Positions 9,275 through 19,513 of a DNA stretch of 64,000 nt are shown here, piece by piece. Positions within the stretch are counted from its first letter, which is position 1. Each line of letters opens with the position of its first letter. The DNA lies in assembly GCA_030425925.1 (NCBI GenBank), contig JAUHZO010000014.1, positions 58,185 to 122,184 on the forward strand. The letters are read 5' to 3'. The translations under genes and the position numbers were made by a program. The notes under the pieces were generated by a model. The model did not search any database. It was not told the DNA's origin and saw only the letters and a list, made by a program, of their open reading frames with translations. Source of the stretch: Alphaproteobacteria bacterium. GTDB taxonomy: Bacteria > Pseudomonadota > Alphaproteobacteria > Rhodobacterales > Rhodobacteraceae.

Positions 9275-9586
9275 ATGGAACAGCAAATGTACGGAGTGGT
9301 ACTTTGGACCGATGCCCGCGACAGCAAGGCCGTGATCTGGTGTGAAGACCACGGCAACCTTGCGTTTTATACACCACCCGAGCAGAGCGTCCACCAGGGC
9401 GTGCAGATCGACGCCGGCGACCTGATCCAGTTCGACATGCAGGAGAACGCGGAATTCAGGCGGGCCAGCAACCTGCGCCGGGTGGATTGCGGCTTTGCGC
9501 CGGCGCTGGCCCGCAACCTGCGCCAAAGCGCCAACACCCCCGGCGACGGGATCGAAAGCGTGGTGCCCTTCCGCCGCCGGGCCTGA
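9275..9586 (+). CDS. conserved hypothetical protein, possible cold-shock-like fold
   Basis: This 103-residue protein has a run of short strands (YGVVLWTDARDSKAVIWCED) that recalls an OB or cold-shock fold, but the RNA-binding aromatic motifs of CspA are not clear, so I do not assign a function. An in-frame GTG 21 bases upstream is an alternative start. The gene is divergent from the HTH regulator and convergent with ilvH. Proteins of this form occur in Rhodobacteraceae, as far as I recall. Confidence 0.6.
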   Translation: MEQQMYGVVLWTDARDSKAVIWCEDHGNLAFYTPPEQSVHQGVQIDAGDLIQFDMQENAEFRRASNLRRVDCGFAPALARNLRQSANTPGDGIESVVPFRRRA

Positions 9587-9621
9587 GCCCGGCACCACCA
9601 CTCACGGAGGCGGAACAGGGG

Positions 9622-10182
9622 TCAGGCGCCGCGTGCCAGCGCGGCAACGCCGGTGCGCGCGATCTCGACCAGGCCCAGCGGGCGCATCAGATCGGCAAAG
9701 GCATCCACCTTGTCGGGGGTGCCGGTGATCTGGAAGACAAAGCTTTCCAGCGTCGAATCCACCACATGGGCGCGGAAGATGTCCGCCAGGCGCAGCGCCT
9801 CGACCCGCTTGTCGCCGGTGCCCGCCACCTTGAGCAGCGCCAGTTCCCGTTCCACCGACCGGCCCTCGACCGTCAGGTCGTGCACCTCGTGCACAGGAAC
9901 GATACGGCCCAGCTGCGCCTTGATCTGCTCGATGACCTGCGGCGTGCCGGTGGTGACGATGGTGATACGGCTGAGATGGCCCTGGTGGTCCACCTCGGCG
10001 ACGGTCAGGCTGTCTATGTTGTAGCCGCGGCCGGAAAACAGCCCGATCACCCGCGCCAGCACGCCCGGTTCGTTTTCCACCAGCACGGCGATGGTGTGGG
10101 TTTCCTGCACATCCGAAAAATTGGGCCGGAGGTTGTAGGCCGAATGCTTGGACGAGCCCTTCTTGATCTGCAGCGGCGACAT
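9622..10182 (-). CDS. ilvH: Acetolactate synthase small (regulatory) subunit
   Basis: This 186-residue subunit activates acetolactate synthase and confers feedback inhibition by valine. An ACT domain is visible in residues 25-100 (HTIAVLVENEPGVLARVIGLFSGRGYNID is spread over it), followed by the usual C-terminal domain. It is on the same strand as the large subunit gene but lies 2.3 kb from it, with a hybrid kinase gene on the opposite strand between them. It therefore needs its own promoter, or read-through across an antisense gene. Confidence 0.95.
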   Translation of the reverse strand: MSPLQIKKGSSKHSAYNLRPNFSDVQETHTIAVLVENEPGVLARVIGLFSGRGYNIDSLTVAEVDHQGHLSRITIVTTGTPQVIEQIKAQLGRIVPVHEVHDLTVEGRSVERELALLKVAGTGDKRVEALRLADIFRAHVVDSTLESFVFQITGTPDKVDAFADLMRPLGLVEIARTGVAALARGA

Positions 10183-10271
10183 GGCGGTTCCCGTTGATAT
10201 GCGTTCTGGCCGCGGACCTTAGAACCCGTCGCGGGAAATGACCAGAAGGCGCACCGGGAAAATTCGTCACG

Positions 10272-10309
10272 CCCGGAATCGGCCCGGAATCGGCCCGGAA
10301 ATGGCCCGG
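10272..10309. repeat. 11-bp tandem repeat, about three copies
   Basis: The unit CCCGGAATCGG occurs twice without interruption, followed by a third copy with one change (CCCGGAAATGG) and a partial fourth. It sits in the shared upstream region between ilvH and the divergent hybrid kinase gene. It may be slippage-prone sequence or a set of protein contact sites. Confidence 0.7.
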
Positions 10310-10397
10310 CCGCGGCGCGGTTTTACGCGTGGTTAATGCCGCCGCGCTATGGCGGAGGGAGACCGGGCGCGGGGCCCGGGGCCGGTTCAGGGATGGC

Positions 10398-12407
10398 ATG
10401 CACCAGTCGGACTACGAAAACGGGATCTGGGCGGATATCGTGCATCTTCTGCCGGCCTGGACATGGGAATGCGACGCCGCGTACCGGCTGACCCATGTCC
10501 ATCTGCGGTTTTCCCGGCTGGCCGATCTGGAGCCGGATGCGCTGATCGGTCTGTGCATCCTTGGCGACGCCGACGACGCGCATGAAGAGGCCGGGCTGGA
10601 CACCTATTTTGCCGCCCTGCGCGCCCAGGCCCCCATCGCGAACCTGTGTTACGAACGCCGCCTGCTGAACGGCGAAAAGGTCGTGCTGATGGACAGCGCC
10701 GTGCCCAAGCGTGGTGCCGACGGGGCGTTTGACGGCTATCGCGGGATCTCGCTCAACCTGTCGCGGGTGTTCGAAAGCGCCGATGACAGCGAAAGCCTGG
10801 TGGCCACGCTGCAAAGCCGCACCGCCGCGCTGGAACGGACGCTTCTGCAGGCCAATTCCGACCTGCGCGACAGCAACCAGCTGCTCTCCGAAGTGGTCGA
10901 GAACATGGGAGAGGGGTTGATGGTCACTTCGGGGACCGAGGCGGACGACCCCGACAACCGCATCCTGATGGTCAACGAGGCCTATCTGTCCCTGTTCGGG
11001 CTGGACCGGGACGACGTGCCGCCGGGCCTGCCGCTGCCCGACTACCTGGACATGCTGACCCGACGGGGCGACCGCACCAAGGTGCGCAGGGATCTGCAGG
11101 CGGTGGATGCAGGCCTTGCGGCCGGCGAAAACGTGGTGATGGAAATCCCCAGCCTGGGCCGGTATTTCCACGCCAAGGCCGCGCGCCGCCCGTCGGGGGG
11201 CTATGTGCTGGTGCATACCGACATTTCGGATTTCGTCGCGCAGAACGACGCGCTGCGGGCCGCCCGCGATGCGGCCGAGGTGGCCAGCAAGGCGAAATCC
11301 ACCTTTCTTGCCACCATGAGCCACGAGATCCGGACCCCGATGAACGGCATCGTGGGCATGGCCGATCTGCTGTCGGACACCGATCTCGATCCCGAACAGG
11401 CCGAATGCGTCGCCACCATCCGCACTTCGGCGCTGGCGCTGACCTCGCTCATCACCGATCTGCTGGATTTCTCCAAGGTGGAATCCGGTCGGCTTGACCT
11501 TGCGGACGACCCGTTCGACCTGCACCGGGTGCTGCGCGACGTGGTGGACCTGCTGACGCCGCTGGCGCGGGAAAAGGGCCTTTGGCTCGACCTCGACATC
11601 GCCCCGGACCTGCCGGTCCGGGTCCGCGGCGATGCGCTGCGGCTGCGGCAGGTGCTGCTGAACCTTGTCGGCAACGCCGTCAAGTTCACGCTGGACGGCC
11701 ATGTCCGGATCGCCGCCGAGGCGGAGGCGGGGCTTCACCTGACCGTCAGCGATACCGGGATCGGCATCCCGCCGGACCGCCTGCCGCATATCTTCGAGCC
11801 GTTCGAGCAGGTCCAGCAAGGTCAGGATCGCATGTTCGAAGGCACCGGGCTGGGCCTCGCCATCAGCCGCCAGCTGACCGACGCCATGGGCGGCACCATC
11901 GCCGTGCGCTCCGGTGTCGGGCAGGGGACGGTGTTCGACCTGCACCTGCCCCTGCGCGCGGTCGGGGCAGAAACCGCCGCGGTGACGGACGCCCCGACCC
12001 CGCTGGCGCGGCTCGACGGGGTGCGCGTGCTGGTGGTGGAGGACAACCGCACCAACCAGCTGGTGCTGCGCAAGCTGCTGGAACGCTGCGGGGCCCGGGT
12101 CACGCTGGCCGAGGATGGCGCCAAGGCGCTGGACCTCTGCACGCCCGATCAGGTGGACCTGGCGCTGATGGACATTTCGATGCCGGTCATGACGGGGCTG
12201 GAGGCTTGCCGGATCCTGCGCCGCCGCGCCGCGGCCGAAGGCTGGACGCACATTCCCATCGTCGCCCTGACGGGAAATGCCTTTGCCCATGACCGGGACG
12301 AGGCGCTGGCCGCCGGGATGGACGGTTTCCTGTCCAAACCCGTGCGCCGGGCCGAGCTTCTGGCCGAGATCGCGCGCCACCTGCCGGGGTTGCAGGCGGC
12401 GGGGTAG
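10398..12407 (+). CDS. Hybrid sensor histidine kinase/response regulator with PAS domain
   Basis: This 669-residue soluble hybrid kinase has N-terminal sensing regions of PAS type (about residues 10-150 and 170-300) joined by a coiled linker. A HisKA domain carries the phospho-accepting His in MSHEIRTPMNG. The HATPase domain has NAVKFT, DTGIGI and GTGLGLAI boxes. A C-terminal receiver has its Asp in LMDISMPVMTG. It lacks a clear membrane segment and so is probably cytoplasmic. No output gene adjoins it. I chose the ATG giving MHQSDYENG; the frame upstream is an unlikely extension. It lies between ilvI and ilvH on the opposite strand. Confidence 0.93.
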   Translation: MHQSDYENGIWADIVHLLPAWTWECDAAYRLTHVHLRFSRLADLEPDALIGLCILGDADDAHEEAGLDTYFAALRAQAPIANLCYERRLLNGEKVVLMDSAVPKRGADGAFDGYRGISLNLSRVFESADDSESLVATLQSRTAALERTLLQANSDLRDSNQLLSEVVENMGEGLMVTSGTEADDPDNRILMVNEAYLSLFGLDRDDVPPGLPLPDYLDMLTRRGDRTKVRRDLQAVDAGLAAGENVVMEIPSLGRYFHAKAARRPSGGYVLVHTDISDFVAQNDALRAARDAAEVASKAKSTFLATMSHEIRTPMNGIVGMADLLSDTDLDPEQAECVATIRTSALALTSLITDLLDFSKVESGRLDLADDPFDLHRVLRDVVDLLTPLAREKGLWLDLDIAPDLPVRVRGDALRLRQVLLNLVGNAVKFTLDGHVRIAAEAEAGLHLTVSDTGIGIPPDRLPHIFEPFEQVQQGQDRMFEGTGLGLAISRQLTDAMGGTIAVRSGVGQGTVFDLHLPLRAVGAETAAVTDAPTPLARLDGVRVLVVEDNRTNQLVLRKLLERCGARVTLAEDGAKALDLCTPDQVDLALMDISMPVMTGLEACRILRRRAAAEGWTHIPIVALTGNAFAHDRDEALAAGMDGFLSKPVRRAELLAEIARHLPGLQAAG

Positions 12408-12489
12408 GGGCGGCGCACGGCCCGGTTCTACCATGGCAGGACACGGACCCGGCCGGCCAAAGCCCGCCGGATCACGGTGCCCCGCACTG

Positions 12490-14244
<1,755 letters not shown>

Positions 14245-14285
14245 CGCTGTTCTCCGTTCACGACACTTCCATTCTTGCGCGCATG

Positions 14286-14314
14286 AAAAAGCCCCCGATT
14301 TTCAGGTCGGGGGC
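14286..14314 (-). terminator. attenuator terminator of the ilvI leader
   Basis: On the minus strand an 8-bp perfect GC-rich stem (GCCCCCGA and TCGGGGGC, 8-base loop) is followed at once by five T residues. It ends 42 bases before the ilvI start and 26 bases after the leader-peptide stop. This is an intrinsic terminator placed inside the mRNA leader. Confidence 0.85.
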
Positions 14315-14356
14315 GCATGGGGTCCTGTTCAGGGGTCCGTTACCGGCCCATGCGCC
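14312..14356 (-). promoter_or_regulatory. antiterminator pairing of the ilv attenuator
   Basis: GGCGCATGGG inside the end of the leader peptide gene (14347-14356) is perfectly complementary to CCCATGCGCC (14312-14321). The second arm shares three bases with the 5' arm of the terminator stem, so the two hairpins should exclude each other. A ribosome stalled on the upstream Val/Leu/Ile codons would leave the first arm free and favour antitermination; a ribosome reaching the stop codon would cover it and allow termination. Confidence 0.75.
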
Positions 14357-14387
14357 TTTTTTCGACAATTACCAGCAGGACGTCCAT
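14340..14387 (-). CDS. ilv leader peptide (attenuation)
   Basis: This 15-residue reading frame encodes MDVLLVIVEKRRMGR and stops with TAA. Six of its first eight residues are branched-chain amino acids (Val, Leu, Leu, Val, Ile, Val), the signature of a leader peptide that senses charged tRNA levels. AAGGAG lies nine bases before the ATG. An in-frame upstream ATG overlaps that ribosome site and is less likely to be used. The peptide has no function beyond ribosome position. It is followed by alternative hairpins and a terminator ahead of ilvI. Confidence 0.85.
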   Translation of the reverse strand: MDVLLVIVEKRRMGR

Positions 14388-14417
14388 CGCCCGGGTCTCC
14401 TTCATACCGCGAGGGGA

Positions 14418-14445
14418 GACTATGGCGGGTGCGCGGGGGCGTCAA
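14418..14445 (-). promoter_or_regulatory. probable sigma70-type promoter of the ilvI leader transcript
   Basis: On the minus strand TTGACG is followed after 16 bases by ATAGTC, and transcription would start about 20-25 bases before the leader-peptide ATG. The position fits the attenuator exactly. The -10 match is moderate. Confidence 0.5.
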
Positions 14446-14771
14446 CCGCGTTATTGGTGAAATTTCATGCGTGAAGGGGGCGGTTTTCTTTGCGTTTGTT
14501 GCGCAAGGGCCGCAGTCCGGCTAATTTCCGGCAATTTGCCGCGGGGCAGGGCGGCGGATGCACAGGGCGGTCGCGACAGGGGCGGATGGTCCACAGCGTC
14601 TGTGCGCCATGGCACGATTCCGCCGAAACCGGCAGAAAACGGCGCGATTCCGCCCGGTTGCGGGGTGCCCCGCCCGGTCTGCAACAATCCCGCGCGGCAA
14701 CGTGAGTTGTCTGCGATGCCCCTTTGCGTCACCCTTGGGCCATCGACACGGAGACCGACAGGGGGCTCACC
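14446..14771. other. non-coding gap between the ilv promoter and a small protein gene
   Basis: I see no convincing gene here. Short open frames are present on both strands but show no family pattern or ribosome site. The region should contain upstream elements of the ilv promoter on one side and the promoter of the small membrane protein on the other. Confidence 0.5.
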
Positions 14772-15011
14772 ATGAAACAGCATGTGTCCTATCGCAATTT
14801 CACGCTCTGCAAGGCGGGGCTTCTGGCCGGGCTGATCGGTCTGGCCGCACTTCTGGGCGAGGTGCCGCGCGCGGTGCCCGCACTGGCCGACACCCATCAG
14901 GCGGTGCCGTCAGAACGGGTGATGCCCGCAGCCTTCATCCTGTTCGGCAAGTCCTGCGACGATCAGGCCCCCGACATGGCCCCCGAAAAGGCTTCCGGCG
15001 TCGCGCTGTAA
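14772..15011 (+). CDS. small hypothetical protein with an N-terminal membrane segment
   Basis: This 79-residue protein starts with a basic stretch and a hydrophobic segment (AGLLAGLIGLAALLG, about residues 15-32), then a short hydrophilic tail with one cysteine. It could be exported or anchored by its N terminus. I do not recognise a family. The frame is supported by position, by the stop just before the convergent response regulator and by normal codon use; expression is unproven. Confidence 0.5.
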   Translation: MKQHVSYRNFTLCKAGLLAGLIGLAALLGEVPRAVPALADTHQAVPSERVMPAAFILFGKSCDDQAPDMAPEKASGVAL

Positions 15012-15023
15012 GCGGGCCGCGCC

Positions 15024-15668
15024 CTACAGGTTGGCCCCGGTGCCCTGCAGCACGCCGTGTTCCAGCGCATAACGCGTGAGACCGGCGGTGGAACTGATGC
15101 CCAGCTTGCGCTTGATGTTCTTGCGGTGGGTTTCCACCGTGCGCACCGAGATGTCCAGCGCCAGCGCCACCTCCTTGTTCGACCGGCCCTGCGCCAGTTG
15201 CAGCAGCACCATCTGTTCGCGGTTGGTCAGCTGTTCATGCGTGCCGCCGTCCCGCGGCACCAGCGCCCCCTCGGCGCCGGTGCACAGATACCGCTCTCCG
15301 CGCATCACGGCGTCAATGGCCTGCTTGATCTCGTCCGTTGGCACGTCCTTGAGCACATAGCCCCGCGCGCCATGGCTCAGCGCCGTTTCGATGTATTCCG
15401 GGCTGTCATGCATCGACAGCACCAGGATGCGGGTTTCGGGCCGCCGTTCGAGGATCATCTCGGTGGCCGACAGACCGCCCAGCCCGGGCATGTTCAGGTC
15501 CATCAGGATGACGTCCGGCGACAGCGACTCCAGCCGGTCGATCATCTGCTGGCCATCCGACAGGGTGGCCAGCACGGTGATGTCGTCATAGCTTTGCAGG
15601 ATCGCCTCGATCCCCTCGGCCACCATGGGGTGGTCATCGACAACGACAACACGGGTCACCGGGATCAT
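15024..15668 (-). CDS. NarL/FixJ-type response regulator (LuxR HTH)
   Basis: The 214-residue regulator has a receiver domain (DDHP near the N terminus, phospho-acceptor Asp in ILMDLNMPG) and a LuxR-type helix-turn-helix (LTNREQMVLLQLAQGRSNKE, then RTVETHRKNIKRKLG). Its ATG overlaps the stop of the histidine kinase gene upstream (ATGA), so the two form a coupled two-component pair. The likely target is the divergent TRAP transporter operon. Confidence 0.93.
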   Translation of the reverse strand: MIPVTRVVVVDDHPMVAEGIEAILQSYDDITVLATLSDGQQMIDRLESLSPDVILMDLNMPGLGGLSATEMILERRPETRILVLSMHDSPEYIETALSHGARGYVLKDVPTDEIKQAIDAVMRGERYLCTGAEGALVPRDGGTHEQLTNREQMVLLQLAQGRSNKEVALALDISVRTVETHRKNIKRKLGISSTAGLTRYALEHGVLQGTGANL

Positions 15669-17086
15669 GCGCGTCTCCTGTTTCGGGTGGGGGCGGTGCC
15701 GTCTTCGGGCGGAAGCATGTGGGTCAGGGGCACCACCGCCTCGATCACGGTGCCCGTGCGCGAGGACAGCACCCGCAGCGTGCCGCCCAGCTGGTCCATG
15801 CGTTCCTGCATGTTGCGCAACCCGATGCCCGGGCGCGGGCCGTCGCGGCGTTCCAGCCCCTGGCCGTTGTCGCCCACGCGCAGCGTCGCGCCCGAGCGGT
15901 GGCCGCGCAGGTCGATCACCACCTCGGTGGCGCCGGAATGGCGTTCGACATTGGTCAGCGCCTCCTGCGCGATGCGGTAGAGCGCGATCTTGGCGTCCTG
16001 GTCCAGACGGTTGCGGAACACCACCGTCTCGAACCGGGTCTCGATCCCGGTGCGGGCGCGGAAATCGTCTGTCAGCGCCTTGATGGCGGGGCCAAGCCCC
16101 AGGTCGTCCAGCACGCCGGGGCGCAGGTCGCGGCTGATGCGGCGCACCTCGTGGATGGCTTCGGAGAGGTTGCCGATGCCCTTTTCCAGTGTTTCGGCCG
16201 CGCCGTCCCCGCCCTGCAGCACCCGCCGCCTGGCGATATCCAGCGCGTATTTCACGCCGACGAGGATCTGGCTGATGCCGTCATGCAGTTCCCGCGCCAC
16301 GCGCCCGCGCTCTTCTTCCTGGGCGTCGAACACCCGCTGGGTCAGTTCCTTCAGCTTGGCATCCGCAAGCCGGCGTTCGCGGATGTTCAGGAACAGGCCC
16401 GACAGGAACACGCTGAGCAGCGCCGCGAGCGTGATCGCGCCGATATAGACAAAGGTCCGCTGCACCCGCGCCTGCACCTCGGCCCGGCTGGCGGCGACCG
16501 AGGCCAGGACATCGTCGATGAACACCCCCGTGCCCACCGCCCAGCGCCAGGACGGGAAGGAGGTGACATAGGTGATCATCCGCGCCTCCTTGCCGGTCGT
16601 GGGCTTGGGCCACAGGTGTTCGACATAGCCCGCCCCCGCGCGCGCCGTCGCGATGAACTCCTGCACCACGGGCGTGCCGTTGCCATCGGTCAGGTCCCAC
16701 CAGTTGCGGTTGATCAGATGGGTCTGACGCGGCGAGACAAGGTTCGTGCCGTCGTAATCGTAGACAAAGAAAAAGCCCTCATCGCCATAGATCATCGCCG
16801 CGAGGATCTGCATCACCTGCTGCTTGGCGGCCTCGTCGTCGGGCGAGGCAGAGCCGTAGATGAAATAGAACCCGTTGCGCGCCTGGGTGACGTAGTTGCG
16901 CAATTCGCGCTTCTTGGCCTCGATCAGCCGGGTTTCCAGGCTTTGCAGTTCGCGTTCCGCCATGGCGCGCGACTGCGCCGCCACCAGAAGCGCAATCGCC
17001 ATCGCCGCCAGGATCAGCGGGACAGAGGCCAGAAGGAACAGCTTCTGGCCGTAGGACAGGCGCAATCGGTCGGCAAGGCGCGGCAT
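15665..17086 (-). CDS. Membrane sensor histidine kinase with periplasmic Cache-type domain
   Basis: The 473-residue kinase has a first membrane segment at about residues 15-37, a periplasmic domain of single-Cache type (GFFFVYDYDGTNLVSPRQ is a hallmark stretch), a second membrane segment near 215-235 and a cytoplasmic HisKA_3 core with the His in ARELHDGISQ. The ATPase part shows NVERHS and GIGLRNMQER. Cache domains of this type often bind small carboxylates. It is coupled to the LuxR-type regulator and divergent from a TRAP transporter, so it probably senses the transported acid. I chose the Met giving MPRLADRLRL; the extension upstream is not family-like. Confidence 0.92.
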   Translation of the reverse strand: MPRLADRLRLSYGQKLFLLASVPLILAAMAIALLVAAQSRAMAERELQSLETRLIEAKKRELRNYVTQARNGFYFIYGSASPDDEAAKQQVMQILAAMIYGDEGFFFVYDYDGTNLVSPRQTHLINRNWWDLTDGNGTPVVQEFIATARAGAGYVEHLWPKPTTGKEARMITYVTSFPSWRWAVGTGVFIDDVLASVAASRAEVQARVQRTFVYIGAITLAALLSVFLSGLFLNIRERRLADAKLKELTQRVFDAQEEERGRVARELHDGISQILVGVKYALDIARRRVLQGGDGAAETLEKGIGNLSEAIHEVRRISRDLRPGVLDDLGLGPAIKALTDDFRARTGIETRFETVVFRNRLDQDAKIALYRIAQEALTNVERHSGATEVVIDLRGHRSGATLRVGDNGQGLERRDGPRPGIGLRNMQERMDQLGGTLRVLSSRTGTVIEAVVPLTHMLPPEDGTAPTRNRRRA

Positions 17087-17232
17087 GGCGGCAGGATACG
17101 CAGGAAGCGGGTCTGTGGAAAAGCCCGGAAAACGTGGCCAGGCCTGCAACGGTCGGTCCGGCGCGCTGCCGGTGCAGGGGAGCGCGGTGCCTTGACGCAA
17201 GGGAAGGACGGGGGTCTGGCAGGTTTTCCGGC

Positions 17233-17257
17233 AAAACTCCGTAGCAATGGGTATTTT
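17233..17257. promoter_or_regulatory. imperfect dyad upstream of the TRAP operon
   Basis: AAAA-N2-CC and GG-N2-TTTT are arranged symmetrically around a 9-base centre containing CCGTAGCAATGG, about 100 bases before the TRAP binding-protein start. It may be a site for the adjacent LuxR-type regulator. The symmetry is partial. Confidence 0.25.
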
Positions 17258-17355
17258 CTTGGCGACGCGCCACGCCTAACCTGCGCCCACTGTAACGATC
17301 CGCCGACATGTGCAACCATTGTCGCGTCGGCAACAAACCTTATGGGAGGATTCAC

Positions 17356-18441
<1,086 letters not shown>

Positions 18442-18460
18442 GCCCCTGCCATACTCTAGC

Positions 18461-18486
18461 AAAAGGCCCCCGCGCGGGGGCCTTTT
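18461..18486 (+). terminator. intercistronic hairpin after the TRAP binding-protein gene
   Basis: A perfect stem AAAAGGCCCCC/GGGGGCCTTTT with a GCGC loop lies 20 bases after the binding-protein stop. It looks like an intrinsic terminator and would let most transcripts end here, giving more binding protein than membrane subunits. Confidence 0.8.
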
Positions 18487-18552
18487 CGCCGCGTTTGGGC
18501 GGCCTGACGATCAAAGAGCGCCCGCACCGGGGCCTCTGCCAAGGGGGACATC

Positions 18553-19500
18553 ATGGAAGACACCGGCCAGTCATTTCTGGGCGCGCTGTTCGGCGGGATC
18601 TGGTGGATCGTGCAGAATATCGGGCTTGCCTTCTACAATTTCGGTTACGCTCTGACGCATCCTTCCAGTTGGCTGGACTGGATGAGCTGGGAGAACACGC
18701 TGGAGGACAAGCAGTCGCTGATGCAGCTGGTCTTCTACGGCGCATCGGTCGAGTTCTTCTTCTTCGCGCTGACCGTGTTCCTGGTGATCTTCGCCATCGG
18801 CCTTTGGCAGCGGACTGTCCTCTGGGGCGTGGTGCGCGGGCTCGAGGGGCTGGCCAACACCGTGGGCCGGTTCTTTGCCTGGGCGGGCCTTCTGATGGTC
18901 CTGCAGCAGGTCGTGATCGTGTTCATGCAGCGCATCTTCACACGGCCGGACATCGTCTTCGGCTTTGGCGTGCCGCTGCAGTTCGACATCTCGTGGTATG
19001 CCGAGGAACTCAAGCTTTACAACTCGATGGTTGTTGCGCTGTGCCTGACGTATACCTTCGTGCAGGGCGGGCATGTGCGCGTCGACCTGATCTATGCCGC
19101 CGTGTCGCACCGCACCAAGCGGGTGATCGACATGTTCGGCTCGCTCTTCTTCATGCTCCCCATGGCGGTGCTGATCTGGATGTATTCCTGGGCGTTCCTG
19201 TGGCGCTCGCTGATCGTGCCGCCGGTGAACTCCACCGACCAGCTGGACCGGCTGATGCTCAAGGCGCGCGCGGTGCGCTGGAACGTGGAGACGATCGGCT
19301 TTTCGCCCAACGGCTTTACCGGCTACTTCCTGTTCAAGGTCCTGATGGTGCTCATGGTGGGCATGATCTTCCTGCACGCCTGGGCGTTCTTCTTCCGGTC
19401 GTACCTGGAATGGGTCGAGGGCGAAGAGGCGGACGGCAAGCATCTCGACAAGGACGTGCTCGAAGCGGGCGAAGAGCCCTACGACCACGCAGAATTCTAA
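18553..19500 (+). CDS. TRAP transporter small membrane subunit (DctQ-type), extended
   Basis: At 315 residues this is about twice the size of a typical DctQ subunit. It has about five to six hydrophobic segments, including FFFFALTVFLVIFAIGLW and the DctQ core around residues 140-215 (MVVALCLTYTFVQGGHVRVD, with the conserved VRVD turn). Large Q subunits go with TakP-like systems. It works with the large subunit in the inner membrane. The gene begins 66 bases after the intercistronic terminator and ends 13 bases before the large subunit gene. Confidence 0.88.
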   Translation: MEDTGQSFLGALFGGIWWIVQNIGLAFYNFGYALTHPSSWLDWMSWENTLEDKQSLMQLVFYGASVEFFFFALTVFLVIFAIGLWQRTVLWGVVRGLEGLANTVGRFFAWAGLLMVLQQVVIVFMQRIFTRPDIVFGFGVPLQFDISWYAEELKLYNSMVVALCLTYTFVQGGHVRVDLIYAAVSHRTKRVIDMFGSLFFMLPMAVLIWMYSWAFLWRSLIVPPVNSTDQLDRLMLKARAVRWNVETIGFSPNGFTGYFLFKVLMVLMVGMIFLHAWAFFFRSYLEWVEGEEADGKHLDKDVLEAGEEPYDHAEF

Positions 19501-19513
19501 AGGGGCAGGACAC

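Noticed and set aside
10347..12434. 695-residue open frame antisense to the hybrid kinase gene
   Set aside because: It is a mirror of high-GC codon bias. The plus strand holds all histidine kinase motifs; the antisense product is Gln/His/Arg-rich and matches nothing.
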